Shown: positions 19,406-29,591, counted from the stretch's first letter. The stretch is DNA of 53,393 nucleotides from Pseudomonadota bacterium (GCA_018240685.1 JAFEFG010000022.1:1-53393); one strand, 5' to 3'. Numbers and translations are program-made. Notes: a model not told the origin generated them from the letters alone.

Positions 19406-19482
19406 TGGTAGCTGGGGGCGGACTTGAACCGCCGACCCCGGCATTATGAGTGCCGTGCTCTAACCAGCTGAGCTACCCAGCC
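19406..19482 (-). tRNA. tRNA-Met(CAT), elongator type, CCA encoded
   Basis: A 77-base cloverleaf on the minus strand. The acceptor 5' arm GGCTGGG pairs with CCCAGCT, with a G-U pair at 1-72. TAGCTCAGCTGGTTAGAGCA forms the D arm, the anticodon loop CTCATAA carries CAT, GGTTCAAGTCC forms the T arm, and the CCA end is encoded. The D arm and GGGGTC variable region match elongator tRNA-Met of E. coli closely, not initiator tRNA. The same anticodon is used by the lysidine-modified tRNA-Ile2, which I consider less likely from the body sequence. Confidence 0.9.
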
Positions 19483-19541
19483 ATGGGTGGGCGCTATTAA
19501 GCGGCGACGCGTCGGCCTGTCAAGGAAACCGACCATATCCC

Positions 19542-20807
19542 TCAGGAAGCTATTGCCTTTCCGTCCATCTGGTCGGCTGGAAGCCCCAAAAAGTCGAGAA
19601 TCGTCGGGGCGATGTCCACCAGGCTGGTGGCGCGGCCGACCGTGCCTGGAGCGAATTCGGGATGGATCAGCGTCAGGAACGGTCTGGTCTCACCCGGCCC
19701 CAGCCCACCATGATGCCCACAGCCGATTTCCGGCGGCCCTTCGCCATCCTCGACCAGCCAGCGCATCCCGGCGACGCCGAAGGCGTTGTTCTCGTCATGC
19801 CGGGCCGTGTCCACGGCGGCAAGCAGGGTCTTCCCGGCGAGCCCCGTTGCCGCCAACGCCTTGCCAGTCAGGATCTGGCCGGCCCATGGCTCCCGTTCCA
19901 TCTTCGGCAGCAAGGCCTCCACCGCAGCCCTCGCCTCGTCCGCGGCGTAAATCAGGGCCGAGGTCCCCTGCGATGCCACGCCGACCTGTCCCTGTCGTAC
20001 CGGCTGCTCAAGGCCGTTCGCCGCCAGCCAGTTTCCAACATGGATGGAACGGCCGATCGTCTCGTGCCCGTGGTCGGATCCGACCAGGAGCAGCGTATCG
20101 AACTTGTGCTCGTGCGCATTGACCGCTTGGACAAGTCCGGCAACCAGTTCGTCCGTCACCTTCAGCGCATGCAGGTGCTCGGGCGAGCCGAGCGCATGGT
20201 GATGCAGCGTGAGGTCCGGGTTTGCGAGCCACAAAATCCCCAGCCTGGCGGCCGCCACTGGCACGACCTCCGCACAGAAACGGCGGGCCGTCTCGATGTC
20301 GCCGGCAAGGTCATGACTGACGTCGAGATGCGCGTCGCCGGTCAGCGGAACGCCCCCGGGGGCGAAGGAGCCGGCGCGATGCCGCACCGTTCCGAAGTGG
20401 TCGGGATCGAGGAAATAGGCAGCGCCCGGCGACACGTTCGAGTAGGCGACCTGCCCTCCGAACGCGGCCAGTCGCTCTGCCAGCGTCGGCACGCGCAAGG
20501 TCTGGCCGGTGACCCGCCGCATGGTCTGCCGAAAGGAAGCGGCACCCGCGTTGTGCACGACGATGCGGCCTTCTTCGACGAGCGCCATCTGGTTTCCTTC
20601 CAGGCCGTGCCGGCCCGGATAGCAGCCCGTCGCCATCGACGCCGCCGAAACCCGAGTCACGGACGGAAAGATCGCCCGGTGATCAGCGGCACTCCGATGC
20701 CGTGCACGAAGGGCGGCGAGCGTCGGCGTACGGATGGCATCAATCCATTCATCGCCGAGTCCGTCACAAACAACCAGGATTGCCCGGCGATATCGCGATT
20801 CACTCAT
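19542..20807 (-). CDS. Alkaline-phosphatase superfamily phosphodiesterase / nucleotide pyrophosphatase-like protein
   Basis: Protein of 421 residues from the type I phosphodiesterase/nucleotide pyrophosphatase branch. Metal Asp15 lies in VVCDGLG, the Thr51 nucleophile in FPSVTRVSAASMATG, with GRHGLEGN after it, a second metal site at GSDHGHE and another at GCGHHGG. No signal peptide is seen, so it is probably cytoplasmic. I chose ATG 20807 because the 12 residues upstream are not family-like. It is transcribed after mnmA and before the tRNA gene. It probably hydrolyses a phosphate or phosphonate ester; the substrate is unknown. Confidence 0.85.
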   Translation of the reverse strand: MSESRYRRAILVVCDGLGDEWIDAIRTPTLAALRARHRSAADHRAIFPSVTRVSAASMATGCYPGRHGLEGNQMALVEEGRIVVHNAGAASFRQTMRRVTGQTLRVPTLAERLAAFGGQVAYSNVSPGAAYFLDPDHFGTVRHRAGSFAPGGVPLTGDAHLDVSHDLAGDIETARRFCAEVVPVAAARLGILWLANPDLTLHHHALGSPEHLHALKVTDELVAGLVQAVNAHEHKFDTLLLVGSDHGHETIGRSIHVGNWLAANGLEQPVRQGQVGVASQGTSALIYAADEARAAVEALLPKMEREPWAGQILTGKALAATGLAGKTLLAAVDTARHDENNAFGVAGMRWLVEDGEGPPEIGCGHHGGLGPGETRPFLTLIHPEFAPGTVGRATSLVDIAPTILDFLGLPADQMDGKAIAS

Positions 20808-20924
20808 GAAAGCATCATAGAGGAGATTGTCGGAAGAGAGCACTGCCGCTCGGCCTGGATTTCGCCATCCGCGACGGTCCGGCCATACGACGCCGCCACG
20901 CAGGAAGGACCGAGAGGCGTCCCG

Positions 20925-22052
20925 CTACGACCAGCGGCGAATGAACCCGCCGCCCAGAACCCGGTCACCCGTAGCCGCGTCGTAGATGACGCACGCCTGT
21001 CCGGGCGACACGCCGACTTCCGGCTCGGCGAAACGCACGACAAGGCAGTCCCTCTCGCGGGAGACGGTAGCCGGCCTGAGGGCTTGCGAGGAGCGCACAC
21101 GCACCCGCACGGCCTGTGGGCCCGCGATGTCGGAGCCGAGCCAGTTCACGTCGTCGAGCACGATGTCGCTACGCCCCAGAGCCGAACGGGGACCGACGAC
21201 CACTCGTCGGGCGTCCGGCTCCAGCCTCACGACGTAAAGCGGTTCATTGGCCGTCCCCGAGCGCTCACTGACCGCAAGGCCTCGACGCTGGCCGACCGTG
21301 AAGCGGACGATCCCGTCATGTCGTCCCAGAACCTTGCCCGACATGTCGACGATATCGCCGGGATCACTAGCCTCGGGCCTGAGCTTCTGCACGACCGAGG
21401 CGTAGTCGCCGTTCGGCACGAAGCAGATGTCCTGGCTGTCCGGCTTTTCCGCCACCGCCAGGCAGAAGCGCTCCGCCAGCGCCCGTGTCTCTCTCTTGGG
21501 CAGATGGCCGAGCGGGAAACGCAGGAAATCCAACTGTTCAGCGGTCGTGCCGAACAGGAAATAGCTCTGGTCGCGCGCCGGATCGGTGCCGCGATGAAGT
21601 TCTGGCCCCTTCTCACCCACGACACGCCGGACATAGTGCCCGGTCGCGAGCGCGTCGGCGCCGAGTTCACGCGCCGTCTTCAGCAGATCGCGGAACTTCA
21701 CCGTCCGATTGCAGGCGATGCAGGGGACCGGGGTTTCCCCCCGCAGATAGCCGTCCGCGAACGCATCCATCACGTCGGCGCGAAACCGGCTTTCATAGTC
21801 CAAGACATAATGGGGAATACCCAGTCGTTCGGCCACCTGGCGGGCATCGCGGATATCCTGCCCGGCGCAGCAGCTCCCGGCCTTCCCGATGGCCGAACCA
21901 TGGTCGTAGAGCTGCAGCGTGATGCCGACGACATCGTAGCCCTCCTCCTTCAGGAGGGCCGCCGTCACCGACGAATCGACGCCTCCCGACATGGCGACCA
22001 CCACGCGGGTGGCGCCGGCCGGCTTGTCGATGTCGAGGGAATTGCGGGCCAT
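20925..22052 (-). CDS. mnmA: tRNA-uridine 2-sulfurtransferase MnmA
   Basis: Cytoplasmic enzyme of 375 residues that adenylates and then thiolates U34 of tRNA-Lys, -Glu and -Gln. The PP-loop ATP motif is SGGVDS (22-27), one catalytic cysteine lies in [11 protein letters not shown] and the other in [10 protein letters not shown]. It is a complete, normal-length member. Its sulfur comes from a cysteine desulfurase, and both desulfurase genes lie about 5 kb upstream on the same strand, so the location links the isc operon to tRNA thiolation. Confidence 0.96.
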   Translation of the reverse strand: MARNSLDIDKPAGATRVVVAMSGGVDSSVTAALLKEEGYDVVGITLQLYDHGSAIGKAGSCCAGQDIRDARQVAERLGIPHYVLDYESRFRADVMDAFADGYLRGETPVPCIACNRTVKFRDLLKTARELGADALATGHYVRRVVGEKGPELHRGTDPARDQSYFLFGTTAEQLDFLRFPLGHLPKRETRALAERFCLAVAEKPDSQDICFVPNGDYASVVQKLRPEASDPGDIVDMSGKVLGRHDGIVRFTVGQRRGLAVSERSGTANEPLYVVRLEPDARRVVVGPRSALGRSDIVLDDVNWLGSDIAGPQAVRVRVRSSQALRPATVSRERDCLVVRFAEPEVGVSPGQACVIYDAATGDRVLGGGFIRRWS

Positions 22053-22094
22053 GCGGGGCCTATATAAGACCCGCGCGCCCCGCCTGCCAGCCGG

Positions 22095-22589
22095 TCAGTC
22101 CCGGCGCCGGGTGTCGCGCACGGCCTTGGCGACACCGTTGCGGTCATAGACCACGACCACCCGATCCCCCATCTGCACGTCGCCGTCGTCGGGCTGGGCA
22201 ATGGTAACACGGGATCCATCGTCCTTCTGGACCGTAACCTCGATGCCGCGCCGGGTGGAGCCGCTCCTGTCGATTGCAGTGCCGGCAATCGCACCGCCAA
22301 CCGCGCCGAGGACACCGCCGAGAACCGCGCTGCCGGCGTTATGGCCGATCGCCGCCCCGGTGATCGCACCGCCCGCGGCGCCCAGGCCACCGCCGACCAG
22401 CGTCCCATTGTTGACTCCCGAACCGCCGGCGAGGGGAACCTCCCTGATCGCCACTACGCGTCCACTTTCGCCGCGATACCCGCTGGCGGATTGCACGACT
22501 CCCGGCTGCACGCCTTGATTTTCACAGGCACCAAGCGCCGTCGCGAGCGCCAAGGGCACAAGCAGGCCGAAAAACCATTTCGCGAACAT
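22095..22589 (-). CDS. Glycine-zipper outer-membrane lipoprotein (SlyB-like), copy 2
   Basis: Predicted lipoprotein of 164 residues. A signal peptide ends at a lipobox-like LGAC, followed by a Gly-rich double zipper (about 62-108; repeated GGxxG and AAGGAI) and a basic C-terminal domain with VTVQKDDGSRVTIAQ and DGDVQMGDRV. It is a clear tandem paralogue of the gene just upstream: both share GVQPGV, GESGRVV, the zipper and the C-terminal domain. Relatives such as SlyB and Pcp are envelope-stability proteins. It lies 43 bases before mnmA. Confidence 0.82.
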   Translation of the reverse strand: MFAKWFFGLLVPLALATALGACENQGVQPGVVQSASGYRGESGRVVAIREVPLAGGSGVNNGTLVGGGLGAAGGAITGAAIGHNAGSAVLGGVLGAVGGAIAGTAIDRSGSTRRGIEVTVQKDDGSRVTIAQPDDGDVQMGDRVVVVYDRNGVAKAVRDTRRRD

Positions 22590-22636
22590 CCGTCAACACC
22601 TCTTCTTCTTGGTACGCAACGCGAAAACCGAGCGAA

Positions 22637-23236
22637 CTAGTCCGACTTCCGCGTGGTATCGCGCACGACCTGTGCAACACCATTGCGGCCTTGAACGACC
22701 TGTACGCGGTCGCCGAGCTGTATATCCCCATCGTCGCGTTGCGCCACCACCACCTTGGAACCATCGTCCTTCTGGACGGTCACCTCGATCCCGCGGCCAC
22801 CGGCATCGCTGCCGTGGCGCCCATCGAAGATCGAACCGAAGACCGCGCCGCCCACGGCGCCAAGAACGCCGCCGACGATGCCGCTACCCAAGGTCTGACC
22901 GGTCACGGCACCAAGGATGGCACCACCGATTCCGCCGAGCACCCCGCCGATCGTGGCGCCATTGCCCGAACCGCCCCCGCCTGCCCCTTGAAGGCCCACT
23001 TCGTTGATCGATACGACCCGGCCGCTCTCGCCCGGGACGGCTGCGGCCGTCTGCGGCGAAGCACTCGCCGAAGCATTCTGGATGTAACTTTGGTTCTGGG
23101 CATAGACAGGCCCCTGCCCCTGAGGAGGTGGCCCGGAACGACTGATGACACCGGGCTGCACGCCACTCGACGCGCAGGCTCCGAGACTGGCCGCCAACAG
23201 CAGCAGCACCACACTCCTGAGTGCCATACCCCTCAT
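22637..23236 (-). CDS. Glycine-zipper outer-membrane lipoprotein (SlyB-like), copy 1
   Basis: Predicted lipoprotein of 199 residues from ATG 23236, chosen for its GGAGGGG site. A lipobox LGAC ends the signal peptide, a Gln/Ala-rich spacer of about 45 residues is absent from its neighbour, and then come the Gly-zipper (GGVLGGIGGAILGAVTGQ) and the VTVQKDDGSKVVVAQ domain. A second ATG at 23227 is possible. It follows iscX by 64 bases and may be read through from the isc operon or have its own promoter. The function is inferred only from SlyB/Pcp relatives. Confidence 0.82.
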   Translation of the reverse strand: MRGMALRSVVLLLLAASLGACASSGVQPGVISRSGPPPQGQGPVYAQNQSYIQNASASASPQTAAAVPGESGRVVSINEVGLQGAGGGGSGNGATIGGVLGGIGGAILGAVTGQTLGSGIVGGVLGAVGGAVFGSIFDGRHGSDAGGRGIEVTVQKDDGSKVVVAQRDDGDIQLGDRVQVVQGRNGVAQVVRDTTRKSD

Positions 23237-23300
23237 GGGCCCCTCCATCCCCACTTTACGTGGCAAATCCGGACCGAATTGGGGCGGGCTGGAGGCTAGG

Positions 23301-23507
23301 CTAGCCCCTCTCCTCTATCCAGGCGGCCTGGATCGCCTCCAGAATCTTCTCGTTCGATCGGTTCGGATCGTCGCCGAAGTCGGGCAGTTCCACCACCCAC
23401 CGATGCAGATCGGTGAAGCGCAGATTGATATTATCGACGTCAGGATGGCGCTCCTCAAGCTCGATGGCGATGTCATGGACGTCCGTCCAGCGCAGCTTCC
23501 TGGCCAT
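23301..23507 (-). CDS. iscX: Fe-S assembly protein IscX
   Basis: Acidic protein of 68 residues, as usual for the family, with the typical start RWTDVHDIAIELEERHPDVD and the end DDPNRSNEKILEAIQAAW. In relatives IscX binds IscS and iron and tunes the rate of cluster assembly. It is the last isc gene, 10 bases after fdx, and therefore part of that operon. Confidence 0.95.
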   Translation of the reverse strand: MARKLRWTDVHDIAIELEERHPDVDNINLRFTDLHRWVVELPDFGDDPNRSNEKILEAIQAAWIEERG

Positions 23508-23517
23508 CGCCCCGCCC

Positions 23518-23853
23518 TTACTTGTCGACCATCATGTTGCGCGTCGCGGCAGGCAGCCTGACCACCAGCCCATCGAGCGCTTCGGTCATACGGATCTGAC
23601 AGCCAAGGCGCGACGTGTGGGTGAGTCCAAAGGCGAGATCCAGCATGTCCTCTTCGTCCTCGCTCGCCGGCGCGAGCTTCTCAAACCACTCGACCTCCAC
23701 GATCACATGGCAGGTCGAGCAGGCCAGCGACCCCTCGCAGGCCCCTTCGATATCGACCCCGTTTCGATGAGCAATCTCCAGCACGGACAGCCCGAGCGGC
23801 GCCTCCACTTCCTTGCGTACCCCGTCCTTCAGAATGAAAGTCATCTTCGCCAT
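23518..23853 (-). CDS. fdx: ISC-type [2Fe-2S] ferredoxin
   Basis: Adrenodoxin-type ferredoxin of 111 residues. The four ligand cysteines are visible: [14 protein letters not shown] supplies three and LGCQI the fourth. It supplies electrons during cluster synthesis on IscU. It is placed 14 bases after hscA and 10 before iscX, as in the classical operon. The nearby FNR gene encodes a possible reductase for it. Confidence 0.96.
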   Translation of the reverse strand: MAKMTFILKDGVRKEVEAPLGLSVLEIAHRNGVDIEGACEGSLACSTCHVIVEVEWFEKLAPASEDEEDMLDLAFGLTHTSRLGCQIRMTEALDGLVVRLPAATRNMMVDK

Positions 23854-23867
23854 ACAGACAAACCTCG

Positions 23868-25763
23868 TTATTCGCCGACCCGGCGTTCCAAGTCGCTCAT
23901 AGACAACCCGGCCAGCGCTTCGCGAATACCGCGATCCATGCGCCGTTCGGCGAAGGGCTTGGACAACGCCTCGAGCGCTTCCGCTGCCGCATTGATTTCG
24001 TCACGATCCTCTCCGGCAACTGCCTTGTCGACGCGGTCGCATGCCGCGTCGATCGCCGCACGCTCCTCAGCCGACAGCAGGTTGCCGTCCTTCGCGAGCG
24101 CCGCCCCAACCGCCAGCAGATTGCGCTTCGCCTCGACACGCGCCTCGGTCAGCAAACGACGGGCCACATCCTCCTCCGCATGCTCCAGGCTCTCGTAGAG
24201 CATGTCGGCCATGTCATCGTGGCTCAGCCCATAGGAAGGCTTCACCTCGATGCGTTGGGCGATGCCGGTCGTTTTCTCTTCCGCCGAGACCGTGAGCAGT
24301 CCATCCGCATCGACAGCGAACGTAATGCGGATACGCGCAGCACCCGCGGCCATGGGAGGAATGCCGGTGAGTTCGAAGCGTGCCAGGCTCCGGCAGTCCT
24401 CGACCATCTCCCGCTCGCCCTGCACGACGTGGATGGCCATGGCGGTCTGGCCGTCCTGATAGGTCGTGAACTCCTGCGCAAGCTGAACGGGGATCGGCGT
24501 ATTGCGCGGCACCACCTTCTCGACCAGGCCCCCCATCGTCTCCAGCCCCAGCGACAGCGGCGTGACATCGAGCAGTAGGGTGTCCGAGCCGCCGGTCAGC
24601 GCTTCGGCCTGCAGAGCGGCGCCAAGCGCCACGACTTCGTCGGGATCGATATCCGTGAGCGGCGGCCTGCCGATCATCTCCGCCACCCGGGCACGCACCA
24701 GCGGCACACGAGTGGAGCCGCCCACCAGCACGACCCCGTGGATTTCGGAGGCCGTCAGCCCCGCGTCGGCGAGGACTTGAGTGGCGATGTCCTGCGTCCG
24801 CTGCACGAACCTTCCGATCATGTCCTCGAATTCGGCGCGGCTGATCACGTGGAAAGAGGGACGGCCGCTGAGCTCCAGCCGCCCCGACGTCCTGTCTCTA
24901 GCGGAAAGCTGCTCCTTCATCTGCCGCGCGAGCGCCAACGCCATCTTCACCGCGCCTTCGTCGACACGGTCCGCGATCCCATCACGCTTGCGTTCTCCCA
25001 GCATGCGCTCGGCCAGAGCCCGATCGAAGTCGTCGCCGCCAAGCGCCGTATCGCCGCCGGTCGCGAGAACCTGGAACACTCCCTTCTCCAGCCGCAGCAG
25101 CGAGAAATCGAAAGTGCCGCCACCAAGATCGTACACCGCATAGAGGCCTTCCGAGCCCTTATCGAGGCCGTAGGCAAGCGCAGCTGCCGTCGGCTCGTTG
25201 ACGAGACGCAGCACTTCCAGGCCGGCCACACGAGCGGCATCGCGCGTCGCCGTGCGCGCCGCATCATCGAAGTAGGCGGGCACCGTGATCACCGCGCGCT
25301 CGACGGGCTTTTCGAGCGCCGCTTCGGCGCGGGCGCGCAGGCACTTCAGGATCTCGGCGGAAATCTCAACCGGCGAGCGTGCCTTGCCGCCGATGCGCAA
25401 TTTCACCATGTCGGTCTCGCCGCTGCCCGGCTCGATCTCGTAGGGCAGCACACCAGCCACGGCGTGCACGTCCTGGGCGCCGCGTCCCATGAGACGCTTT
25501 ACCGAGGCAACCGCACGGCCCGGCTCTCTGGCCATGAGGGCACGCGCCTCGTCTCCGACGATCACTCCGCCGGTCGCCGGATAGGCCACCACGGAAGGAA
25601 CCAACGATTTCCCCGCCTCATCATGCAGGGCAGCCGGTCGCCCATCGCGCGCGATTGCAACCACCGAATTGGTCGTGCCGAGATCGATACCGACCGCCAA
25701 CGTCCCCTCGCCGGCATGCGGGAGGGGCGTTTCGCCCGGCTCGTGGATCTCCAGCAGACTCAT
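23868..25763 (-). CDS. hscA: Fe-S cluster assembly chaperone HscA
   Basis: Specialised Hsp70 of 631 residues. The ATPase start is [17 protein letters not shown], then [12 protein letters not shown] and [13 protein letters not shown], followed by the substrate-binding domain ([19 protein letters not shown]). It binds the LPPVK loop of IscU, present in this window's IscU, and drives cluster transfer. It overlaps hscB by 4 bases, so the pair is translationally coupled. Confidence 0.96.
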   Translation of the reverse strand: MSLLEIHEPGETPLPHAGEGTLAVGIDLGTTNSVVAIARDGRPAALHDEAGKSLVPSVVAYPATGGVIVGDEARALMAREPGRAVASVKRLMGRGAQDVHAVAGVLPYEIEPGSGETDMVKLRIGGKARSPVEISAEILKCLRARAEAALEKPVERAVITVPAYFDDAARTATRDAARVAGLEVLRLVNEPTAAALAYGLDKGSEGLYAVYDLGGGTFDFSLLRLEKGVFQVLATGGDTALGGDDFDRALAERMLGERKRDGIADRVDEGAVKMALALARQMKEQLSARDRTSGRLELSGRPSFHVISRAEFEDMIGRFVQRTQDIATQVLADAGLTASEIHGVVLVGGSTRVPLVRARVAEMIGRPPLTDIDPDEVVALGAALQAEALTGGSDTLLLDVTPLSLGLETMGGLVEKVVPRNTPIPVQLAQEFTTYQDGQTAMAIHVVQGEREMVEDCRSLARFELTGIPPMAAGAARIRITFAVDADGLLTVSAEEKTTGIAQRIEVKPSYGLSHDDMADMLYESLEHAEEDVARRLLTEARVEAKRNLLAVGAALAKDGNLLSAEERAAIDAACDRVDKAVAGEDRDEINAAAEALEALSKPFAERRMDRGIREALAGLSMSDLERRVGE

Positions 25764-26293
25764 CCCTTCGCCCCTTCGCGATTGAGATTTCCCTTGGCCA
25801 AATTCGCGCGTCGTCCCATCGCCTCCTCCGCGAACTTGTCGAGATAGCGCAGACGAAGGAGCGCCTTTCTGAGGGCGGGCTTATCGTCCCGCAAGAACAA
25901 ACTTCGAAGGCCCGCCAGCGCCTCTTCCTTCTGCCCGCGTACCTGCCTGGCCAGTGCATCGACCGCCTCGATCGTGCTTGCCTCATGCAGCGCCTCTCGC
26001 GACTCCATTGCCTCCATCAGGAGGTCGGGATCGTCAATCGTCTTGCCGTCACCCGGGAGATCGACACCATTGAGATGCGCCAGATAGACGGCCCGCGCGA
26101 GCGGATCCTTCAAGGTGCGGTAGGCGTCGTTGAGCGCAGCGGCTTCCGCAGACGCCCTCGCCCGTTCTTCCGGCGGCTTGCCGACGAATCGATCAGGATG
26201 CCAGCGTCGCTGGAGGGCAAAATAGGCCTTGTCGAGAAGAGCGGGCTCCAGGTCGAGCGCCGCCGGCACTCCCAGCCGCGCGAAATGATCCAT
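25760..26293 (-). CDS. hscB: Fe-S cluster assembly co-chaperone HscB
   Basis: J-domain protein of 177 residues with the HPD tripeptide at 32-34 (RRWHPDRFVG) and a C-terminal helical IscU-binding domain. It delivers IscU to HscA and stimulates its ATPase. It follows iscA by 18 bases and overlaps hscA by 4. Length is normal. Confidence 0.95.
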   Translation of the reverse strand: MDHFARLGVPAALDLEPALLDKAYFALQRRWHPDRFVGKPPEERARASAEAAALNDAYRTLKDPLARAVYLAHLNGVDLPGDGKTIDDPDLLMEAMESREALHEASTIEAVDALARQVRGQKEEALAGLRSLFLRDDKPALRKALLRLRYLDKFAEEAMGRRANLAKGNLNREGAKG

Positions 26294-26311
26294 GGTCCCG
26301 CGCTTCGACTT

Positions 26312-26722
26312 TCAGACGTGAAAGGATTCGCCGCAGCCGCAGCGGCCCTTCTCGTTCGGATTCTTGAACACGAAGCCCGACTTCAGCTTCTCTTCCTCAT
26401 AGTCCATCTCGGTGCCGATCAGGAACAGCGAGGCCTTCGGATCGATCAAGAGCTTGAAGCCACCCGCCTCGACGATCTCGTCCATCGGCTCCTGCTTGTC
26501 GGCAAACTCCAGCGTGTAGGAAAGACCGGAGCAGCCCTTGGAGCGCACGCCGATCCGGATGCCGGCCGTCGGCTTCCCACGCCCGTCGATCAGCGCCTTC
26601 ACGCGCTCGGCGGCCGCCGGCGTCACGGTCATCACCTGCGGGCGCGGGCGGCGCGGCCGCGCAGCCGCGGGCGACGCGACGGGCGGCGCCTTCGGGGTGT
26701 CGGTCGTCGTGGACGTGCTCAT
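26312..26722 (-). CDS. iscA: A-type Fe-S carrier IscA with N-terminal extension
   Basis: A-type carrier of 136 residues with the three ligand cysteines (SKGCSGLSY and CGCGESF near the C-terminus). It accepts clusters and passes them to apoproteins. ATG 26722 has a GGAG site. The first 30 or so residues are Ser/Thr then Pro/Ala/Arg-rich and have no counterpart in the 107-residue E. coli protein; a later Met before TVTPAAAERV could be the real start, giving a standard length. Its place in the operon supports IscA over ErpA or SufA. Confidence 0.92.
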   Translation of the reverse strand: MSTSTTTDTPKAPPVASPAAARPRRPRPQVMTVTPAAAERVKALIDGRGKPTAGIRIGVRSKGCSGLSYTLEFADKQEPMDEIVEAGGFKLLIDPKASLFLIGTEMDYEEEKLKSGFVFKNPNEKGRCGCGESFHV

Positions 26723-26741
26723 ACTCTGCTCCAAACCCCGG

Positions 26742-27185
26742 CTACTTCGCGTTGGCAACCGCTTCCTGTGCCGCGGTCGGGCTCTCGTCGTCCTTGGCGC
26801 TTTTCTGGGTCGCCTTCGCCCGATAGTCGGCGATCGCCGCCTTGATCGCATCCTCGGCGAGGACCGAGCAGTGAATCTTCACCGGAGGCAGCGCCAGGTG
26901 CCTGGCGATGTCCGTATTCTTGATCGTCTCGGCCTCCTCGATCGTCTTGCCCTTCACCCATTCGGTGACGAGTGACGATGAGGCGATCGCCGAACCGCAG
27001 CCGAAAGTCTTGAACTTCGCATCCTCGATGAGACCATCGGCGCCGACCTTGATCTGCAGCTTCATCACGTCGCCGCAGGCGGGTGCGCCGACCAGCCCCG
27101 TGCCGACATCCTCGGCATTCTTGTCGAGCGAGCCGATATTGCGCGGGTTCTCGTAGTGGTCGATCAGCTTCTCGCTGTAGGACAT
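26742..27185 (-). CDS. iscU: Fe-S cluster scaffold IscU
   Basis: Scaffold protein of 147 residues. Cluster ligands Cys37 and Asp39 (PACGD), Cys63 (FGCGSAI) and His105-Cys106 are all present, as is the HscA recognition loop LPPVK at 99-103. The C-terminus carries a short Ala/Ser-rich tail beyond the E. coli length. It lies 27 bases after iscS and 19 before iscA. Confidence 0.97.
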   Translation of the reverse strand: MSYSEKLIDHYENPRNIGSLDKNAEDVGTGLVGAPACGDVMKLQIKVGADGLIEDAKFKTFGCGSAIASSSLVTEWVKGKTIEEAETIKNTDIARHLALPPVKIHCSVLAEDAIKAAIADYRAKATQKSAKDDESPTAAQEAVANAK

Positions 27186-27212
27186 GGTTCTCTCCTCAGA
27201 TTCCCGGGACGG

Positions 27213-28451
27213 CTAGTGGGCCGCCCATTCGATGGACTTAAGATCGATGCCTTCCTGCGCCATTTCCCAAAGCGGGCTCATCTCCCGAAGTTTGGTGACG
27301 TGGCGCACGAGTTCATTCACCGCCGTATCGACCTCCTGCTCGGTCGTGAAGCGGCCAAGGCCGATGCGCAGTGACGTATGGGCCAGTTCCTCGTCGACGC
27401 CGAGCGCACGCAGCACATAGCTCGGCTCAAGCGATGCAGAAGTGCAGGCGGATCCGGACGAGACCGACAGGCTCTTGATCCCCATCATCAGCGATTCCCC
27501 CTCGACATAGGCGAAGCTGATGTTGAGGTTGCCCGGGATGCGATGCTCGAGATCACCGTTGACGTAGATCTCGGGCAGCTTCTCCCGCAGCCCCTTCAGC
27601 ATGCGGTCCTGCAGCTTCTTCAGCCGCTTGGCCTCAGAATCCATCTCCTTCATGCAGATCTCGGCAGCTTCGCCGAGCCCCACGCACAGCGGCGTCGGCA
27701 ATGTGCCCGAACGGAACCCGCGCTCCTGGCCACCGCCCACGATCAGCGGTACCAGCCGCACACGCGGCTTGCGGCGCACGTAGAGAGCACCGATTCCCTT
27801 CGGGCCATAGATCTTGTGACCGGAGATGCTCATGAGGTCGATATTCATCGCCTCGACATCAAGCGGGATCTTGCCTGCCGCTTGAGCCGCATCCGTGTGG
27901 AAGAAGGTCTTCTTCTCGCGACAGATCTTGCCGATCTCGGCAAGCGGCTGGATGACGCCGATCTCGTTGTTCACCGCCATGATCGACACGACCACCGTCT
28001 TGTCGGTGATCGCCGCGCGCAGCTGGTCGAGATCGATCAGACCGTTCTTCTGCACCGGCAGATAAGTGACCTCGAAGCCCTGCTGCTCGAGATGGCGGCA
28101 AGTGTCGAGCACGCACTTGTGCTCCGTCACGGTCGTGACGACGTGGTTCTTGCGGTCCTTGTAGAACTCGGCGACGCCGCGGATGGCGAGATTGTTCGAC
28201 TCGGTCGCGCCGGAAGTGAAGATCACTTCCTTCTCGTCGGCCCCGATCAGCCTGGCGACCTGCGCGCGCGCCTTTTCCACGCCCTCCTCCGCCTCCCAGC
28301 CGTAGGAATGGCTGCGCGAATGCGGATTGCCGAACTTGTAAGTGAAGTACGGCATCATCGCCTCGAGAACACGCGGATCGAGCGGCGTGGTCGCCTGGTA
28401 GTCGAGGTAGATCGGCTGGTCGTTGCGCCGGATCTGTGTGAACGCGTTCAT
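27213..28451 (-). CDS. iscS: Cysteine desulfurase IscS
   Basis: PLP enzyme of 412 residues that takes sulfur from cysteine as a persulfide for IscU, MnmA and other acceptors. The start [19 protein letters not shown], the PLP lysine motif [20 protein letters not shown], and the mobile-loop cysteine [10 protein letters not shown] are all present. The C-terminus ([19 protein letters not shown]) is the IscU-docking tail typical of true IscS and missing from the second desulfurase. Confidence 0.97.
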   Translation of the reverse strand: MNAFTQIRRNDQPIYLDYQATTPLDPRVLEAMMPYFTYKFGNPHSRSHSYGWEAEEGVEKARAQVARLIGADEKEVIFTSGATESNNLAIRGVAEFYKDRKNHVVTTVTEHKCVLDTCRHLEQQGFEVTYLPVQKNGLIDLDQLRAAITDKTVVVSIMAVNNEIGVIQPLAEIGKICREKKTFFHTDAAQAAGKIPLDVEAMNIDLMSISGHKIYGPKGIGALYVRRKPRVRLVPLIVGGGQERGFRSGTLPTPLCVGLGEAAEICMKEMDSEAKRLKKLQDRMLKGLREKLPEIYVNGDLEHRIPGNLNISFAYVEGESLMMGIKSLSVSSGSACTSASLEPSYVLRALGVDEELAHTSLRIGLGRFTTEQEVDTAVNELVRHVTKLREMSPLWEMAQEGIDLKSIEWAAH

Positions 28452-28469
28452 GCTAACCCCTTGAATTCC

Positions 28470-29591
28470 TTAAGCGGCCTGGGGACAAGACATATCCGAG
28501 CGTGACACTCGGATATATAGGTCCCGCCACGCGCCGATCAAGCGCTCGATATCCCCGGAAACCGTGTTCCAGCCCAAGCTTATTCTCAACGCCTCGGCGG
28601 CACTGGAAGGTTCTACTCCCATGGCCTCCAGCACCGCGGAATGCCCGACCTTGCCCGAAGAACAGGCCGCGCCCGAGGACACGCAGATCCCGGCCAGATC
28701 CAACGCCATGACCTGGGTTTCCGCCTTCACACCGGGCATCGAAATGCAGCTCGTATTGCCGAGCCGCGACGCGCCGGCACCAAAAACCCTCGCCGCCGGC
28801 GCGATCCGCTGCAACTCGCGCTCGAGATGATCGCGCCACATCACGACATCGAGCCCGTCAGCCGCCGCCTCTGCAGCAGCGCCAAACCCGGCAATCCCCG
28901 CGACGTTCTCGGTCCCGGCTCGGCGATAACTTTCCTGTCCGCCGCCTTTCCGATCGGTCGCCAGGGGCACCCCGGCGCGCGCGATCAAGGCACCCACGCC
29001 GGCCGGACCGCCGAGCTTGTGCGCGGACAGGCTGAGATAGTCGATGCCCATCCCATGGACATCGATCTCCACCTTGCCGGCCCCCTGGACCGCGTCGCAA
29101 TGAAAGAGTGCACCCGCGCCGCGCGCAATCCGCGCCACGTCGCGCACGGGCTGCAGAACCCCGGTCTCGTTGTTCGCGAACATCACAGACACGAGGGCGG
29201 GCTCCTGCGACGCCGCAAGCATCTGCTCCAGAGCCCCAACGTCCACGACGCCGTCGCGATCGACCGGCACGACCTCCGCACCCGCCACGGCTCTCCGCAC
29301 GCTGTCGTGCTCGACCGCGGAAACGAGGATCCGAGTCCGGCCGCAACCGCGCAAAAGCAGATTGTTCGCTTCCGTGCCACCTGACGTGAAGACGACCTCG
29401 GCCGGCAGCGCACCAACCAGCTCTGCCACCTTCCGCCGCGCCGCCTCGACACGGGCGCGCGCCGCTCGTCCCACCCGGTGGACGGAGGATGGATTGCCCC
29501 CTGCCCGCAGCGCCTCGCCCATGGCATCGAGTGCCACGGGCCGGATCGGGCTCGTCGCGTTGTGGTCGAGATACACCGACGCCGGGCTCAT
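28470..29591 (-). CDS. Second cysteine desulfurase (NifS/IscS-like)
   Basis: PLP enzyme of 373 residues from ATG 29591. It has VYLDHNATSPIRPVALDAM, FANNETGVLQP, SAHKLGGPAGVGAL with the PLP lysine, and the active Cys in SSGAACSSGKV. It lacks the IscS C-terminal docking tail. It lies 7 bases after iscR and 18 before iscS, so it is a member of the isc operon. Such a pair is known in several alphaproteobacteria. It may supply sulfur to acceptors other than IscU, but the division of labour is not readable here. Confidence 0.92.
   Translation of the reverse strand: MSPASVYLDHNATSPIRPVALDAMGEALRAGGNPSSVHRVGRAARARVEAARRKVAELVGALPAEVVFTSGGTEANNLLLRGCGRTRILVSAVEHDSVRRAVAGAEVVPVDRDGVVDVGALEQMLAASQEPALVSVMFANNETGVLQPVRDVARIARGAGALFHCDAVQGAGKVEIDVHGMGIDYLSLSAHKLGGPAGVGALIARAGVPLATDRKGGGQESYRRAGTENVAGIAGFGAAAEAAADGLDVVMWRDHLERELQRIAPAARVFGAGASRLGNTSCISMPGVKAETQVMALDLAGICVSSGAACSSGKVGHSAVLEAMGVEPSSAAEALRISLGWNTVSGDIERLIGAWRDLYIRVSRSDMSCPQAA

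Noticed and set aside
19406..19482. tRNA-Met as an integration site for a mobile element.
   Set aside because: No integrase gene and no repeated copy of the tRNA 3' end was seen in the window.
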